Shown piece after piece: positions 29,014-38,834 of a DNA stretch of 64,000 nucleotides (position 1 is the stretch's first letter; every line of letters starts with the position of its first letter). The notes under the pieces were generated by a model. It was not told where the DNA came from. It was given only the letters and a program-made list of their open reading frames with translations, and searched no databases. The stretch is from Buchnera aphidicola (Pseudoregma panicola) (GTDB lineage: Bacteria; Pseudomonadota; Gammaproteobacteria; Enterobacterales; Enterobacteriaceae), in the NCBI RefSeq assembly GCF_039376655.1, contig NZ_CP135000.1, positions 124,001 to 188,000 on the forward strand, in the 5' to 3' direction. A program made the position numbers and the translations under genes.

Positions 29014-31464
29014 CTATAATGCTATTCTTAATAAATCTGAAAACACTCCAGCTGAAGTAACTTTATTTCCTGCGCCATATCCTCTAATTATTAGTGGGGT
29101 TGGGCTATAATATTTACTATAGAATATAAAAGCATTTTCACCATTTTTTATATTATATAAAGGATCTGTTTTTTTTATGCTTTCTATTTTTACTTTACAT
29201 TTTCCATTTTTTGATATCGAACCAACTAGTCTTAAAACTCTTTTTTTGTTTTTGGCTTTTATAATTTTTTTATTATAAAAATTTTTTAAATTATTTAATT
29301 TAGAAAATATATTTTTTTTTTTGATGTCTTTTATATTTATTTCTTTTGGTAATATTTTTTCTATTTTTATATCTTTCAATTCTAAATTATAACCAGCTTC
29401 TCTTGATATTATTAATAATTTTCTTGCTACATCTATTCCTGATAAGTCATCTATTGGATTAGGCTCTGTAAATCCTAATTTTTTTGCTTTTTTAACTGCT
29501 TCTACTATAGAATAATTTTCTTCTAATTTTCCAAAAATATATGATAATGATCCTGATAATATTCCTCTAAATTTTATTATTTTGTCTCCTGTATAAATTA
29601 AATTTTTTATATTTTCTATTATTGGAAGACCAGCTCCTACATTAGTTTCATATAAAAATTTTTTTCTATATTTTTTTAAATAATTTCTAATTTTTAAATA
29701 ATAATTTATTTTGTCAGTGTTTGCTCTTTTATTAGAAGATATTATATTTAAACCATTTTTTATAAAATATAAATATTTTTTAGATATAGTTTTACTTGAA
29801 GTACAATCTATTATTATAGGATTTATTAAATTATTTTTTTTTATTTTTTTTATAAATTCTTTTATATTAAATTTATTTGTTTTTTTATTTATTAATTTTT
29901 TATATTGTTCTTTTGTTATATCTCTTTTTTTTATTATATAATTTTTTGAATTTGCTATCCCCAATATCTTTATTTTTATATTTATTTTTTTTAATTTGTT
30001 TTTTTGATTATAAACTTGGTATAAGAAGCTTTTTCCAACTCCTCCTATGCCTATTAAAAATATTTCTATTATTTTTTTATAATTAAAAATTTCATCATGT
30101 ATAGATTTTATAGTTTTATTTAAAAATTTGTTCTTTATTATTATTGATATAGAATTTTTGGAATTTTCTAAAATTATTGAAATTATTTTTACATTAATTT
30201 TTTTTACAGAATAAATTATTTTATTTAATATTTCTACTTTTGTATTTATATCTTTACCTATAATAGATATTATAGAAAGATTTTTTTTTATTTTTATTTT
30301 GTATTCTTTATTTTTATTTAAATAATTTTCTAATATATTTTTTATATTTTTTTTTTCTTTATTGTTTTTATTAAAATGTTTTAAAATTGTAATTTTATTT
30401 TCATTTATTATTTTAGTATTAAAAATTTTATATTGATTTTCTTCTTTTAATGATTCTAATATTTTTTTTAATATATTTTTATTTATATTTTTTTTAAAAA
30501 TTATTTTTAATATAGAAAAATTTTTTAAATAAGTTATACTTTTTACTGATATTTTTGAAACATTTTTTATACATTTTTTTTTTATAACTGTTCCTAAAAA
30601 ATTTGGTAAATATGAATTTTTTATTATACATGGTATATTTTTTTTATATAAAGGATAAATTGCTTCAGGATGCATTATTTTAGCACCACATTTTGATAAT
30701 TCTATTGCTTCTTCATATGAAATATTTTTTATATTTTTTGCATTTTTTATAATTTTAGGATCTGCTGTATAAATTCCACTTACATCTTTCCAAATTTCGC
30801 AACATTTTACATTTAAACAATATGACAAAATTGAAGCAGAATAATCTGATCCATTTCTTCCTAATAATGTTATTTCTTTTTTTTTATTTCCTGATATGAA
30901 TCCAGGCATAAGTATAATTTTTTCTTTATATTTTTTTATGCATCTTAATTTTTTTTTGGTTTTTTTTATATTTATTTTTGCATTTAAATAATTTTCATTA
31001 GATATAATTTTATAAGATGGATTTATTATTTTAGAATTAACATTTATACTATTTAATATGTTATTCATTATTTCTACTGATATTATTTCTCCTTTACTAA
31101 TTATTATAGCTTTTTCTCTTTTATTTATATTTTTTATATATTTTTTTTTATTTAAAATTATATTTATTTCTTTTATATGATTTTTTATTTTTTTTTCTAT
31201 TTTTTTAAATTTAAATCTTTTTTCTATTATTGAAATTTTTTTTATTATTTTTATAATTTTTTTTTTTATTTTTTTAGTAGCAAAATTATTTTTGTTTTTT
31301 ATACAATCTTTTATAGAGTAAATTAAATAATCAGTAATTTTATATGGTGCTGATAAAACTACACAAATTTTTTCTTTTTTACTTTTTTTTTTTAATATTT
31401 TAGAAATATTTATAAAATTTTTTGCATTATATAAAGAAGATCCACCAAATTTTAGTACTTTCAC
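29014..31464 (-). CDS. thrA: Bifunctional aspartokinase I / homoserine dehydrogenase I
   Basis: Catalyses the first and third steps from aspartate to threonine. It has 816 residues (E. coli 820). The aspartokinase domain has KFGGSS at the start, VLSAPYKIT, and LLGRNGSDYSASILSYCL with SGIYTADP. The dehydrogenase domain has GIGGVGKS, NVGAGLPIIENI, GILSGSLSYIFGKL and GFTEPNPIDDLSGIDVARKL. The central regulatory region is eroded: the glutamine of the LITQ motif is K351 and that of AIAQGSS is L432, both linked to threonine feedback. Start is GTG at 31464, preceded by TTGGAAA. Upstream I see no thrL leader peptide or attenuator. Confidence 0.97.
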   Translation of the reverse strand: MKVLKFGGSSLYNAKNFINISKILKKKSKKEKICVVLSAPYKITDYLIYSIKDCIKNKNNFATKKIKKKIIKIIKKISIIEKRFKFKKIEKKIKNHIKEINIILNKKKYIKNINKREKAIIISKGEIISVEIMNNILNSINVNSKIINPSYKIISNENYLNAKINIKKTKKKLRCIKKYKEKIILMPGFISGNKKKEITLLGRNGSDYSASILSYCLNVKCCEIWKDVSGIYTADPKIIKNAKNIKNISYEEAIELSKCGAKIMHPEAIYPLYKKNIPCIIKNSYLPNFLGTVIKKKCIKNVSKISVKSITYLKNFSILKIIFKKNINKNILKKILESLKEENQYKIFNTKIINENKITILKHFNKNNKEKKNIKNILENYLNKNKEYKIKIKKNLSIISIIGKDINTKVEILNKIIYSVKKINVKIISIILENSKNSISIIIKNKFLNKTIKSIHDEIFNYKKIIEIFLIGIGGVGKSFLYQVYNQKNKLKKINIKIKILGIANSKNYIIKKRDITKEQYKKLINKKTNKFNIKEFIKKIKKNNLINPIIIDCTSSKTISKKYLYFIKNGLNIISSNKRANTDKINYYLKIRNYLKKYRKKFLYETNVGAGLPIIENIKNLIYTGDKIIKFRGILSGSLSYIFGKLEENYSIVEAVKKAKKLGFTEPNPIDDLSGIDVARKLLIISREAGYNLELKDIKIEKILPKEINIKDIKKKNIFSKLNNLKNFYNKKIIKAKNKKRVLRLVGSISKNGKCKVKIESIKKTDPLYNIKNGENAFIFYSKYYSPTPLIIRGYGAGNKVTSAGVFSDLLRIAL

Positions 31465-31609
31465 AATTTTATTTTTCCAATGTTTGTAATTATATTAATT
31501 ATATATTTTTTTTTTAATAATATAAAAATTATATTATAAATTTTATTATAATAATATTTTAAATATTATTTTATAAGTATATTTTATTAAATTATATTAT
31601 AAATATTTT

Positions 31610-32062
31610 TTATTTTATAATTTGTTTTTCTCTTATTTCTGATAATGTTTTACAATCTATACATAAGTTTGCAGTAGGTCTTGCTTCTAATCTTTTTATT
31701 CCAATTTTTATATCACATGATGCACAATATCCAAAATCATTTAATTCAATTTTTTTTAATGTATTATTTATTTTTTTTATTATTTTTATATTTCTAGCAT
31801 TATTTTGCAATTTTAAATTGAATTCTTCTTCTTGAACTGCTCTGTCTATAGGATCCGGAAAATTTATTTGCTCTTTTAATATATTATTTTTTTCATAATT
31901 TATTTTTTTTTCTATATGATTTCTCCATGATTCTAATATTTTTTTAAAATGATTTATTTGGTTTTTATTCATATATTTTTCATTTTTTTTATTTTTATAT
32001 GGATTTACTCTAGCAATAGATAATATGCTTAAAGAAGAAAATTTTTTTTTCTTAGATTTCAT
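31610..32062 (-). CDS. dksA: RNA polymerase-binding transcription factor DksA
   Basis: Binds the secondary channel of RNA polymerase and, with ppGpp, tunes stable-RNA and amino-acid promoters. It has 150 residues (E. coli 151). The coiled-coil tip residues D70, D73 and A75 are retained in FPDPIDRA. The zinc finger has C113, C116, C134 and C137 with [16 protein letters not shown]. Shine-Dalgarno AGGTTAT precedes ATG 32062. It lies 145 bp upstream of thrA on the same strand. It is one of the few transcription regulators visible in the window. Confidence 0.97.
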   Translation of the reverse strand: MKSKKKKFSSLSILSIARVNPYKNKKNEKYMNKNQINHFKKILESWRNHIEKKINYEKNNILKEQINFPDPIDRAVQEEEFNLKLQNNARNIKIIKKINNTLKKIELNDFGYCASCDIKIGIKRLEARPTANLCIDCKTLSEIREKQIIK

Positions 32063-32224
32063 TTTATAACCTCTAGATAAATATTTTATTAAAGTTAATA
32101 TAATAATTTTTTAATATAAAACATTTTTTATAAAATTGTATATAAATGTTACAAAAAATTATTAATAAAAATATAATACTTATATATTAATATTTTTCAA
32201 CTTTTATTTTGGTAATTATATATT

Positions 32225-33013
32225 ATGAGAATAGCATTAGGAATAGAATATGATGGTACTAGATATCATGGATGGCAAATTCAAAAAAATATTATAACTA
32301 TTCAAAAAATTTTAGAAAAATGCTTATCTATAATAGCAAATGAAAAAATTACAGTATATTGTTCTGGAAGAACAGATTCTAAAGTTCATAGTTTAGGGCA
32401 AGTTGTACATTTTGATACAAAATCAATTAGAAAAGAAAAATCTTGGATATTAGGGACTAATTCTTATTTGCCTAATGACATATCTGTTATATGGGCTAAA
32501 GAAGTTCCATATAGTTTTCATGCTAGACATAGTGCAACATATAGACATTATAGATATATAATAAATAATAGTAGTTATAAATCTGTATTTTTTATAAATA
32601 ATTTTTATAATTTTAAAAAAAAAAAATTAGATGAAAAAAGAATGAATGAGTCTGTAAAGTGTTTAATTGGTCAACATGATTTTTCTTCTTTTAGATCTAA
32701 AAATTGTCAGTCTACAGTTTCTATAAGATATGTATTTAATACTAAAGTATATAGAATAAATTCTTTTGTAATATTTGATATAATAGCAAATTCTTTTTTA
32801 TATAATATGGTAAGAAATATAGCTAGTATTATTATAAAAATTGGATGTAAAGAAAAAAAAATATATTGGATAAAAGAATTATTAGTTGCTAAAAAAAATA
32901 ATTTTTTATATGGACCATCAGATCCTTCTGGATTATATTTGATTTATGTAAAATATCCCAAATTTTTTAAATTTCCTAAATTTATTTATAAAAATATTAT
33001 AAATATTTTTTAA
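32225..33013 (+). CDS. truA: tRNA pseudouridine(38-40) synthase
   Basis: Forms pseudouridine in the anticodon stem-loop of many tRNAs. It has 262 residues (E. coli 270). The catalytic aspartate is D51 in CSGRTDSKVHSLGQV. RHSATYRHYRYII and FLYNMVRNI are family motifs. A 12-A run sits at 32615-32626 inside the gene. It is divergent from dksA, with a 162-bp shared promoter region. Confidence 0.97.
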   Translation: MRIALGIEYDGTRYHGWQIQKNIITIQKILEKCLSIIANEKITVYCSGRTDSKVHSLGQVVHFDTKSIRKEKSWILGTNSYLPNDISVIWAKEVPYSFHARHSATYRHYRYIINNSSYKSVFFINNFYNFKKKKLDEKRMNESVKCLIGQHDFSSFRSKNCQSTVSIRYVFNTKVYRINSFVIFDIIANSFLYNMVRNIASIIIKIGCKEKKIYWIKELLVAKKNNFLYGPSDPSGLYLIYVKYPKFFKFPKFIYKNIINIF

Positions 33014-33259
33014 AATTATTTTTTTAAAAATTTAATAAATTTTGTTATATATTATAATTTTTATATATTTTTAAACATTTTTTAAAAAAGTTTTTGTAAT
33101 AAAATAATTTAAGTATAACATTTTTTTCTTTTAAAATAAAAATTTTATATTTTTTTAAAAAAAATTATATAATTTTATTATATAAGTTTTAAAAATATTA
33201 AAAATATAACTTTATTATTTTTTTTAAAATAATAATTTTTTATTATGAGAAATTTTATC
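33014..33259. other. 246-bp spacer between truA and secA
   Basis: Nearly pure A/T, no gene seen. In less reduced Buchnera I remember mrcB (a murein synthase) near this place; nothing of it is recognisable here. It probably carries the secA promoter. Confidence 0.45.
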
Positions 33260-35863
33260 ATGTTAATAAAATTTTTTAAAAATTTGTTTAAAAGTAATAA
33301 TGAAAAAATTTTAGAAGAAGTACATGTTTTATTAAATTTAATAAATGATATGGAAAAAAAATTTTCTAAATTTAGTGATAAAAAATTAAAAGAAAATACT
33401 AATAAATATAGAAATAAAATTTTTAATAAAAATTCTTTAAATAGTATATTACCTGAAGCTTATTCTACAGTAAGAGAAGCTAGCAAAAGAGTTTTAGGTA
33501 TGAGACATTTTGATGTACAAATCATTGGAGGAATAGTATTAAATAATAGATCTGTTGCAGAAATGAAAACAGGGGAAGGAAAAACTTTAACTTCTACTCT
33601 TCCTATATATTTAAATTCATTATCTGGAAATGGTGTTCATGTAGTTACTATGAATGATTATTTAGCAAATAGAGATTATAATCAAAATAAAAAGTTATTT
33701 GAGTTTTTAGGAGTTAGTTCTAAATTAAATTTACAAGGAATGAGTATTAATATGAAAAAAATTGCTTATTCGTCTGATATTACATATGGAACAAATAATG
33801 AATTTTGTTTTGATTATTTAAGAGATAATATGGTTTTTTCTAATAGTGATAGAGTTCAAAAAAAATTAAATTATGCAATTTTAGATGAAGTAGATTCTAT
33901 TTTAATAGATGAAGCTAGAACTCCTTTAGTAATATCCGGATCTTTAGGTTCTAATAAAAATTTATATAACAAAATAAATTGTTTAGTACATGATTTTATA
34001 TTAGAAAAAAAAAAAAATGATAAAGACAATTTTGAAAATAGTAATTTTTGTATAGATAGAAAAAGAAAACAAATTTATTTAACTGAAAGAGGATTTTTAA
34101 GAATAGAAAATATTTTTATTGAAAACAATATTATAAAAAAAAATTCTTCTTTATATTGTTCTGAAAACATTATATTTTTTCAATATATAATAAATTCTTT
34201 AAAAGCTCATAATTTATTTTTTAAAAATATAGATTATATAGTAAAAAATAATAGAATATTAATAGTAGATGAACATACAGGAAGGATTTCTAAAAATAGA
34301 AGATGGTCTGATGGATTACATCAAGCTATAGAAGCAAAAGAAAAAATTAAAATTAATAATGAAAGCTGTACTTTGGCCTCTATAACTTTTCAAAATTATT
34401 TTAGATTATATAAAAAACTTTCAGGGATGACAGGAACAGCAGAAACAGAATCTGAAGAATTTGAATCTATATATAATTTAAATACTGTTATTATTCCGAC
34501 TAATAAACCTATTTGTAGAAAAGATTTTCCTGATTTAATTTATATGACAGAAAAAGAAAAAATAAAATCTATTATAAAAGATATAAAGATGTGTATGAAA
34601 AATAAACAACCAGTTTTAGTTGGCACATCTTCTATTGAAAAATCAGAACTTATATCAAGTAAATTAAATAAATTAAAAATAAAACATAACATTTTAAATG
34701 CTAAATTTCATAGTAAAGAAGCAGAAATAATTAAGAAGGCTGGAATGTTAAATACTATTACAATCGCTACTAATATGGCTGGTAGAGGTACAGATATAGT
34801 ATTAGGTGGTAGTTTTAATGATTTTTTAAAAAAAAATAAAAAAAAAAATAAATTTTGTGACAAGAAAAAATTATTTAAAATTTGGAAAAAAAATAAAAAT
34901 ATTATTTTGTCTTTAGGAGGTTTACATATAATAGGCGCAGAAAGACATGAATCTAGAAGAATAGATAATCAGCTTAGAGGTAGATCTGGTAGACAGGGAG
35001 ATTTAGGTTCTTCAAGATTTTATGTTTCTATGGAGGATTCTTTAATTAAAATTTTTTTTTCTAACAAAATAGTTAATATTATAAAAAAACTTAATATTAA
35101 AAAAAATAAATCAATAAATAATATTTTTATAAATAATGCTATATATAATTCTCAAAAAAAATTAGAAAATTATAATTATGAAATTAGAGCTAAATTATTA
35201 GAATATGATGACATTGTAAATGAACAAAGACTTATATTTTATGATAAAAGAAAAAAAATATTAAAAAGCAAAAATATAACGAAAATAGTTTTTAGAATTT
35301 CTATAGAAGTTTTTAGTGTATTAGTAAATTATTATTTTAAAATGAAAAATAAAAATTTTTATAAAAATAAAAAAATGTTAATAAAATATTTGAAAGAAAA
35401 TTTTAACATATTTTTATTAGATAAAAATATATTTATAGAAAAAAATATGTTTTATAATAAAGAAATTATAAACAATATTTTTAAATTTTTTAAAAAAAAA
35501 TATTTGAGAAGAAAAATGTATTTTAATATAAAAGAATTTAATAAATTTGAAAAAACAGTAGTTTTAAAAGTGTTAGATAAATTTTGGAGAGAACATTTAT
35601 ATGATTTAGAACATTTAAGAAGTAGTATTCATTTAAGAGGATATGCTGAAAAAGATCCAAAACAAGAATATAAAAAAGAATCTTTTTTAATGTTTATTAA
35701 AATGATTAGCGCTATTAAAAATGAAATTATATCAATTATGAGTTTTTTTTCTTCTAAAAAATATTCCTTTAACTCTTTTATATTAAAAATTAATGATTTT
35801 TATTATAACAAATTATTTTTAGAAACTTCATTTAGAGAATTTATTAAAAAAAAAAATTTTTAA
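33260..35863 (+). CDS. secA: Protein translocase ATPase SecA
   Basis: ATPase motor that drives preproteins through SecYEG. It has 867 residues (E. coli 901). It has Walker A MKTGEGKT, Walker B LDEVDSILIDEARTP, TNMAGRGTDIVLGG, and the helicase motif LRGRSGRQGD. The two-helix finger and scaffold segments are lysine-rich. The frame opens at ATG 33245, but ATG 33260 matches the E. coli N-terminus (MLIK) and has GAGA upstream, so it is preferred. The C-terminal SEC-C zinc-binding tail, which contacts SecB and phospholipids, is missing; the protein ends FREFIKKKNF. A 13-A run lies at 34005-34017. Confidence 0.96.
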   Translation: MLIKFFKNLFKSNNEKILEEVHVLLNLINDMEKKFSKFSDKKLKENTNKYRNKIFNKNSLNSILPEAYSTVREASKRVLGMRHFDVQIIGGIVLNNRSVAEMKTGEGKTLTSTLPIYLNSLSGNGVHVVTMNDYLANRDYNQNKKLFEFLGVSSKLNLQGMSINMKKIAYSSDITYGTNNEFCFDYLRDNMVFSNSDRVQKKLNYAILDEVDSILIDEARTPLVISGSLGSNKNLYNKINCLVHDFILEKKKNDKDNFENSNFCIDRKRKQIYLTERGFLRIENIFIENNIIKKNSSLYCSENIIFFQYIINSLKAHNLFFKNIDYIVKNNRILIVDEHTGRISKNRRWSDGLHQAIEAKEKIKINNESCTLASITFQNYFRLYKKLSGMTGTAETESEEFESIYNLNTVIIPTNKPICRKDFPDLIYMTEKEKIKSIIKDIKMCMKNKQPVLVGTSSIEKSELISSKLNKLKIKHNILNAKFHSKEAEIIKKAGMLNTITIATNMAGRGTDIVLGGSFNDFLKKNKKKNKFCDKKKLFKIWKKNKNIILSLGGLHIIGAERHESRRIDNQLRGRSGRQGDLGSSRFYVSMEDSLIKIFFSNKIVNIIKKLNIKKNKSINNIFINNAIYNSQKKLENYNYEIRAKLLEYDDIVNEQRLIFYDKRKKILKSKNITKIVFRISIEVFSVLVNYYFKMKNKNFYKNKKMLIKYLKENFNIFLLDKNIFIEKNMFYNKEIINNIFKFFKKKYLRRKMYFNIKEFNKFEKTVVLKVLDKFWREHLYDLEHLRSSIHLRGYAEKDPKQEYKKESFLMFIKMISAIKNEIISIMSFFSSKKYSFNSFILKINDFYYNKLFLETSFREFIKKKNF

Positions 35864-36153
35864 AAAAAAAGTAAAATAAAATTTTTATTTTTTTATATTT
35901 TTTATAATTTTTAAAACAATTATTTAAGTTAAAATATATGTTTATATATAGTTTTATTATTTTTTAAATTAATTATATTATATATTTTTCTTAAAGAAAA
36001 ATATATTAAAATTTATATAAAAATTTTTATTAATATAAAAAAAATTTATAAAAAAATATTATATTTTCATATTTATAATTTTTTTTTTAAATTATAAAGT
36101 AAAAATTTTTATTTTTAAGATATATAAATTATAAATAAAATTAAGGTTATTTT
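35864..36153. other. 290-bp spacer between secA and aceE
   Basis: No ORF or RNA recognised. The sequence is A/T tracts. It would contain the promoter for the aceEF-lpd operon. Genes expected here in larger relatives (mutT is the E. coli neighbour of secA; pdhR precedes aceE) are absent. Confidence 0.5.
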
Positions 36154-38820
36154 ATGTCAAAAAAATATAAAAATGATATAGATAAATTGGAATTAAATGA
36201 ATGGGTTTTTTCTATAAAATCTTTTATAAATAGAAGGGGTGTGTCAAAATCTAAATTTTTATTAAAAAAAATTTTTAATACTTTTTCAAATTTTGGAATA
36301 AAATTAAATAATAAAAATTTTTTTTTAACAGATTATTTAAATTCTATATCTAAAAATAATGAAAAAAAATATCCAGGAAATCTAAAAATTGAGAGAAAAA
36401 TTAGATCAGCCATGAGATGGAATGCTATTATTATGGTTGTTAGATCTTATAAAAAAAACTTAGAATTAGGCGGACATATTTCATCGTTTCAATCTTCTGC
36501 TCATATATATGATGTATGTTATAATCATTTTTTTAAAGCTAGAAATAAAAAATGTTCTGGAGATTTTATATATTTTCAAGGTCATATTTCTCCAGGAATA
36601 TATTCTAGGGCTTTTTTAGAAAATAGGATTAAAGAAGAACAAATGAACAATTTTAGACAAGAAGTTAATAACAATGGATTATCTTCATATCCTCATCCTA
36701 AGTTAATGCCAAATTTTTGGCAGTTTCCTACAGTTTCTATGGGTTTAACTTCATCATTTGCTATATATCAAGCTAAGTTTTTAAAATATATAAATAATAG
36801 AAAAATAAAAGATACAACTTCTCAAAAAGTATATGCTTTTTTAGGAGATGGAGAAATGGATGAACCTGAATCAAAAGGATTAATTAACATAGCTTCTAGA
36901 GAAAAGTTAGATAATTTAATATTTATAATAAATTGTAATTTACAAAGATTGGATGGTCCTGTATATGGAAATGGTAAGATTATAAATGAATTAGAATCTT
37001 TTTTTTTAGGATCAGGATGGAAAGTAATCAAAGTTATCTGGGGAAGAGATTGGGATAAATTATTAGAAAATGATAGTTCTAATAAATTAATTAAATTAAT
37101 GAATGAAACTTTAGATGGAGATTATCAGAATTTTAGATCTAAAGATGGATCTTTTATTAGAAAATTTTTTTTTGGAAAATATTCTGAAACTAAAGAGTTA
37201 GTAAAAAATATGACAGATGAAGAAATTTTTAATTTAAAAAGAGGAGGTCATGATTCTATAAAAATTTTTAATGCTATTTATAAAGCCAATATAACTAAAA
37301 ATAAACCTGTTGTTATTTTATTTCATACAATTAAAGGATATGGATTAGGCTCAATAGGAGAAAGTAAAAACATATCTCATCAAATAAAAAATATTGATTT
37401 TAAAACTCTTTTAAAAATAAGAGACAATCTTTCATTGCCTTTAGAAAATGATGAAATAAAAAATTTATCTTATATAAAATTTAAAAAAGGTTCTAAAGAA
37501 TATAATTATATTCATGAAAAAAGAAAAAAATTAGGAGGATATGTACCTTTTAGATTAAAAAAATTTACTGAAAAAATTGTTTTACCTAAAATTTCAGATT
37601 TTGAATCATTATTTGTTAAACAAAAAAAAAAAATTTCTACAACTATTTCTTTTTTAAAAATTTTAAATATTTTATTAAAAAATAAATTTATAAAAGATAG
37701 AATTGTGCCAATTGTTGCTGATGAAGCTAGAACATTTGGAATGGAGAGTTTATTTAGAAAAGTTGGAATATATAATTCTTTAGGACAAAAATATGATCCT
37801 CAAGATAAAAATGAATTTTTATTTTATAAAGAAGATAAAAAAGGTCAAATTTTACAAGAAGGAATAAATGAATTAGGAGCTGGATCTTCTTGGTTAGCAG
37901 CTGCAACTTCTTATAGTAATAATAATTTACCAATGATTCCTTTTTATATATATTATTCAATTTTTGGTTTTCAAAGAATTGGTGACTTATTTTGGGCTGC
38001 AGGTGATCAGCAAGCAAGAGGATTTTTAATTGGAGCTGTTTCAGGAAGAACTACATTAAATGGAGAAGGATTACAACATGGAGATGGTCATAGTCATATT
38101 CAATCTTTAACAGTGCCTAATTGTATATCTTTTGATCCTGCGTATTCTTATGAATTAGCGACAATTATTAATAATGGAATTACTAGAATGTATGGATATA
38201 AGCAAGAAAATGTTTATTATTATATAACTGTTACTAATGAAAAATATAATATGCCTAAAATTCCTAAAAATTCTGAATATGGAATTTGTAAAGGAATTTA
38301 TAAATTAAAAAAATATGAGGGAAGTTTAGGAAATATTCAATTATTAGGATCTGGATCTATTTTAAATAGTGTATGTATTGCTGGAAAAATTTTATATAAA
38401 GAATATAATATATCTTCTGATATTTACAGTGTTACTTCTTTTACAGAATTAGCAAGAGATGGACAAGATTGTGATAGATGGAACATGTTGCATCCAAATA
38501 GTTCAGAAAAAAAAATACCGTATGTAACAAAAATTATGAATGAAAATCCTGCTATAGCTTCTACAGATTATATGAAATTATTTGCAGAACAAATAAGAAA
38601 ATATGTTCCTTCTAAGAAATATATTGTTTTAGGTACAGATGGATTTGCAAAATCTGATAGTAGAAAAAATTTAAGACATTACTTTGAAATTGATGAGTTT
38701 TATATAGTTATATCTGCATTAATAGAATTATATATGATTAAATTAATAGACAAGAATATTGTTTTAAATGCAATGAAAAAATTTAAAATAAATCCAAATA
38801 AGGTTAATCCGCGTTTATAA
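36154..38820 (+). CDS. aceE: Pyruvate dehydrogenase E1 component
   Basis: Thiamine diphosphate enzyme that decarboxylates pyruvate and reductively acetylates AceF. It has 888 residues (E. coli 887), homodimeric type. The ThDP motif is LGDGEMDEPESKG to NCNLQRLDGPV. The loop HTIKGYG to NISHQ, ADEARTFGMESLF and LQEGINELGAGSSW are conserved. One oddity: the motif I remember as HEDGHSH in E. coli reads HGDGHSH here (G643). It is the first gene of aceE-aceF-lpd, 14 bp before aceF. Confidence 0.97.
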   Translation: MSKKYKNDIDKLELNEWVFSIKSFINRRGVSKSKFLLKKIFNTFSNFGIKLNNKNFFLTDYLNSISKNNEKKYPGNLKIERKIRSAMRWNAIIMVVRSYKKNLELGGHISSFQSSAHIYDVCYNHFFKARNKKCSGDFIYFQGHISPGIYSRAFLENRIKEEQMNNFRQEVNNNGLSSYPHPKLMPNFWQFPTVSMGLTSSFAIYQAKFLKYINNRKIKDTTSQKVYAFLGDGEMDEPESKGLINIASREKLDNLIFIINCNLQRLDGPVYGNGKIINELESFFLGSGWKVIKVIWGRDWDKLLENDSSNKLIKLMNETLDGDYQNFRSKDGSFIRKFFFGKYSETKELVKNMTDEEIFNLKRGGHDSIKIFNAIYKANITKNKPVVILFHTIKGYGLGSIGESKNISHQIKNIDFKTLLKIRDNLSLPLENDEIKNLSYIKFKKGSKEYNYIHEKRKKLGGYVPFRLKKFTEKIVLPKISDFESLFVKQKKKISTTISFLKILNILLKNKFIKDRIVPIVADEARTFGMESLFRKVGIYNSLGQKYDPQDKNEFLFYKEDKKGQILQEGINELGAGSSWLAAATSYSNNNLPMIPFYIYYSIFGFQRIGDLFWAAGDQQARGFLIGAVSGRTTLNGEGLQHGDGHSHIQSLTVPNCISFDPAYSYELATIINNGITRMYGYKQENVYYYITVTNEKYNMPKIPKNSEYGICKGIYKLKKYEGSLGNIQLLGSGSILNSVCIAGKILYKEYNISSDIYSVTSFTELARDGQDCDRWNMLHPNSSEKKIPYVTKIMNENPAIASTDYMKLFAEQIRKYVPSKKYIVLGTDGFAKSDSRKNLRHYFEIDEFYIVISALIELYMIKLIDKNIVLNAMKKFKINPNKVNPRL

Positions 38821-38821
38821 T

Positions 38822-38827
38822 AAGGGG
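38822..38827 (+). promoter_or_regulatory. Ribosome binding site of aceF (GTG start)
   Basis: AAGGGG seven bases before the GTG start at 38835; the strongest Shine-Dalgarno in this operon. Confidence 0.6.
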
Positions 38828-38834
38828 TTTATAA

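Noticed and set aside
29711-30086. Plus-strand hydrophobic ORFs inside thrA
   Set aside because: Mirror image of Lys/Ile-rich coding on the minus strand; ThrA is conserved across the region.
31465-31609. Possible threonine leader peptide (thrL) and attenuator upstream of thrA
   Set aside because: No short ORF with Thr/Ile codon runs and no GC-rich hairpin is present.
33245-33259. Upstream ATG of secA
   Set aside because: Alignment with E. coli starts at ATG 33260, which has GAGA upstream.
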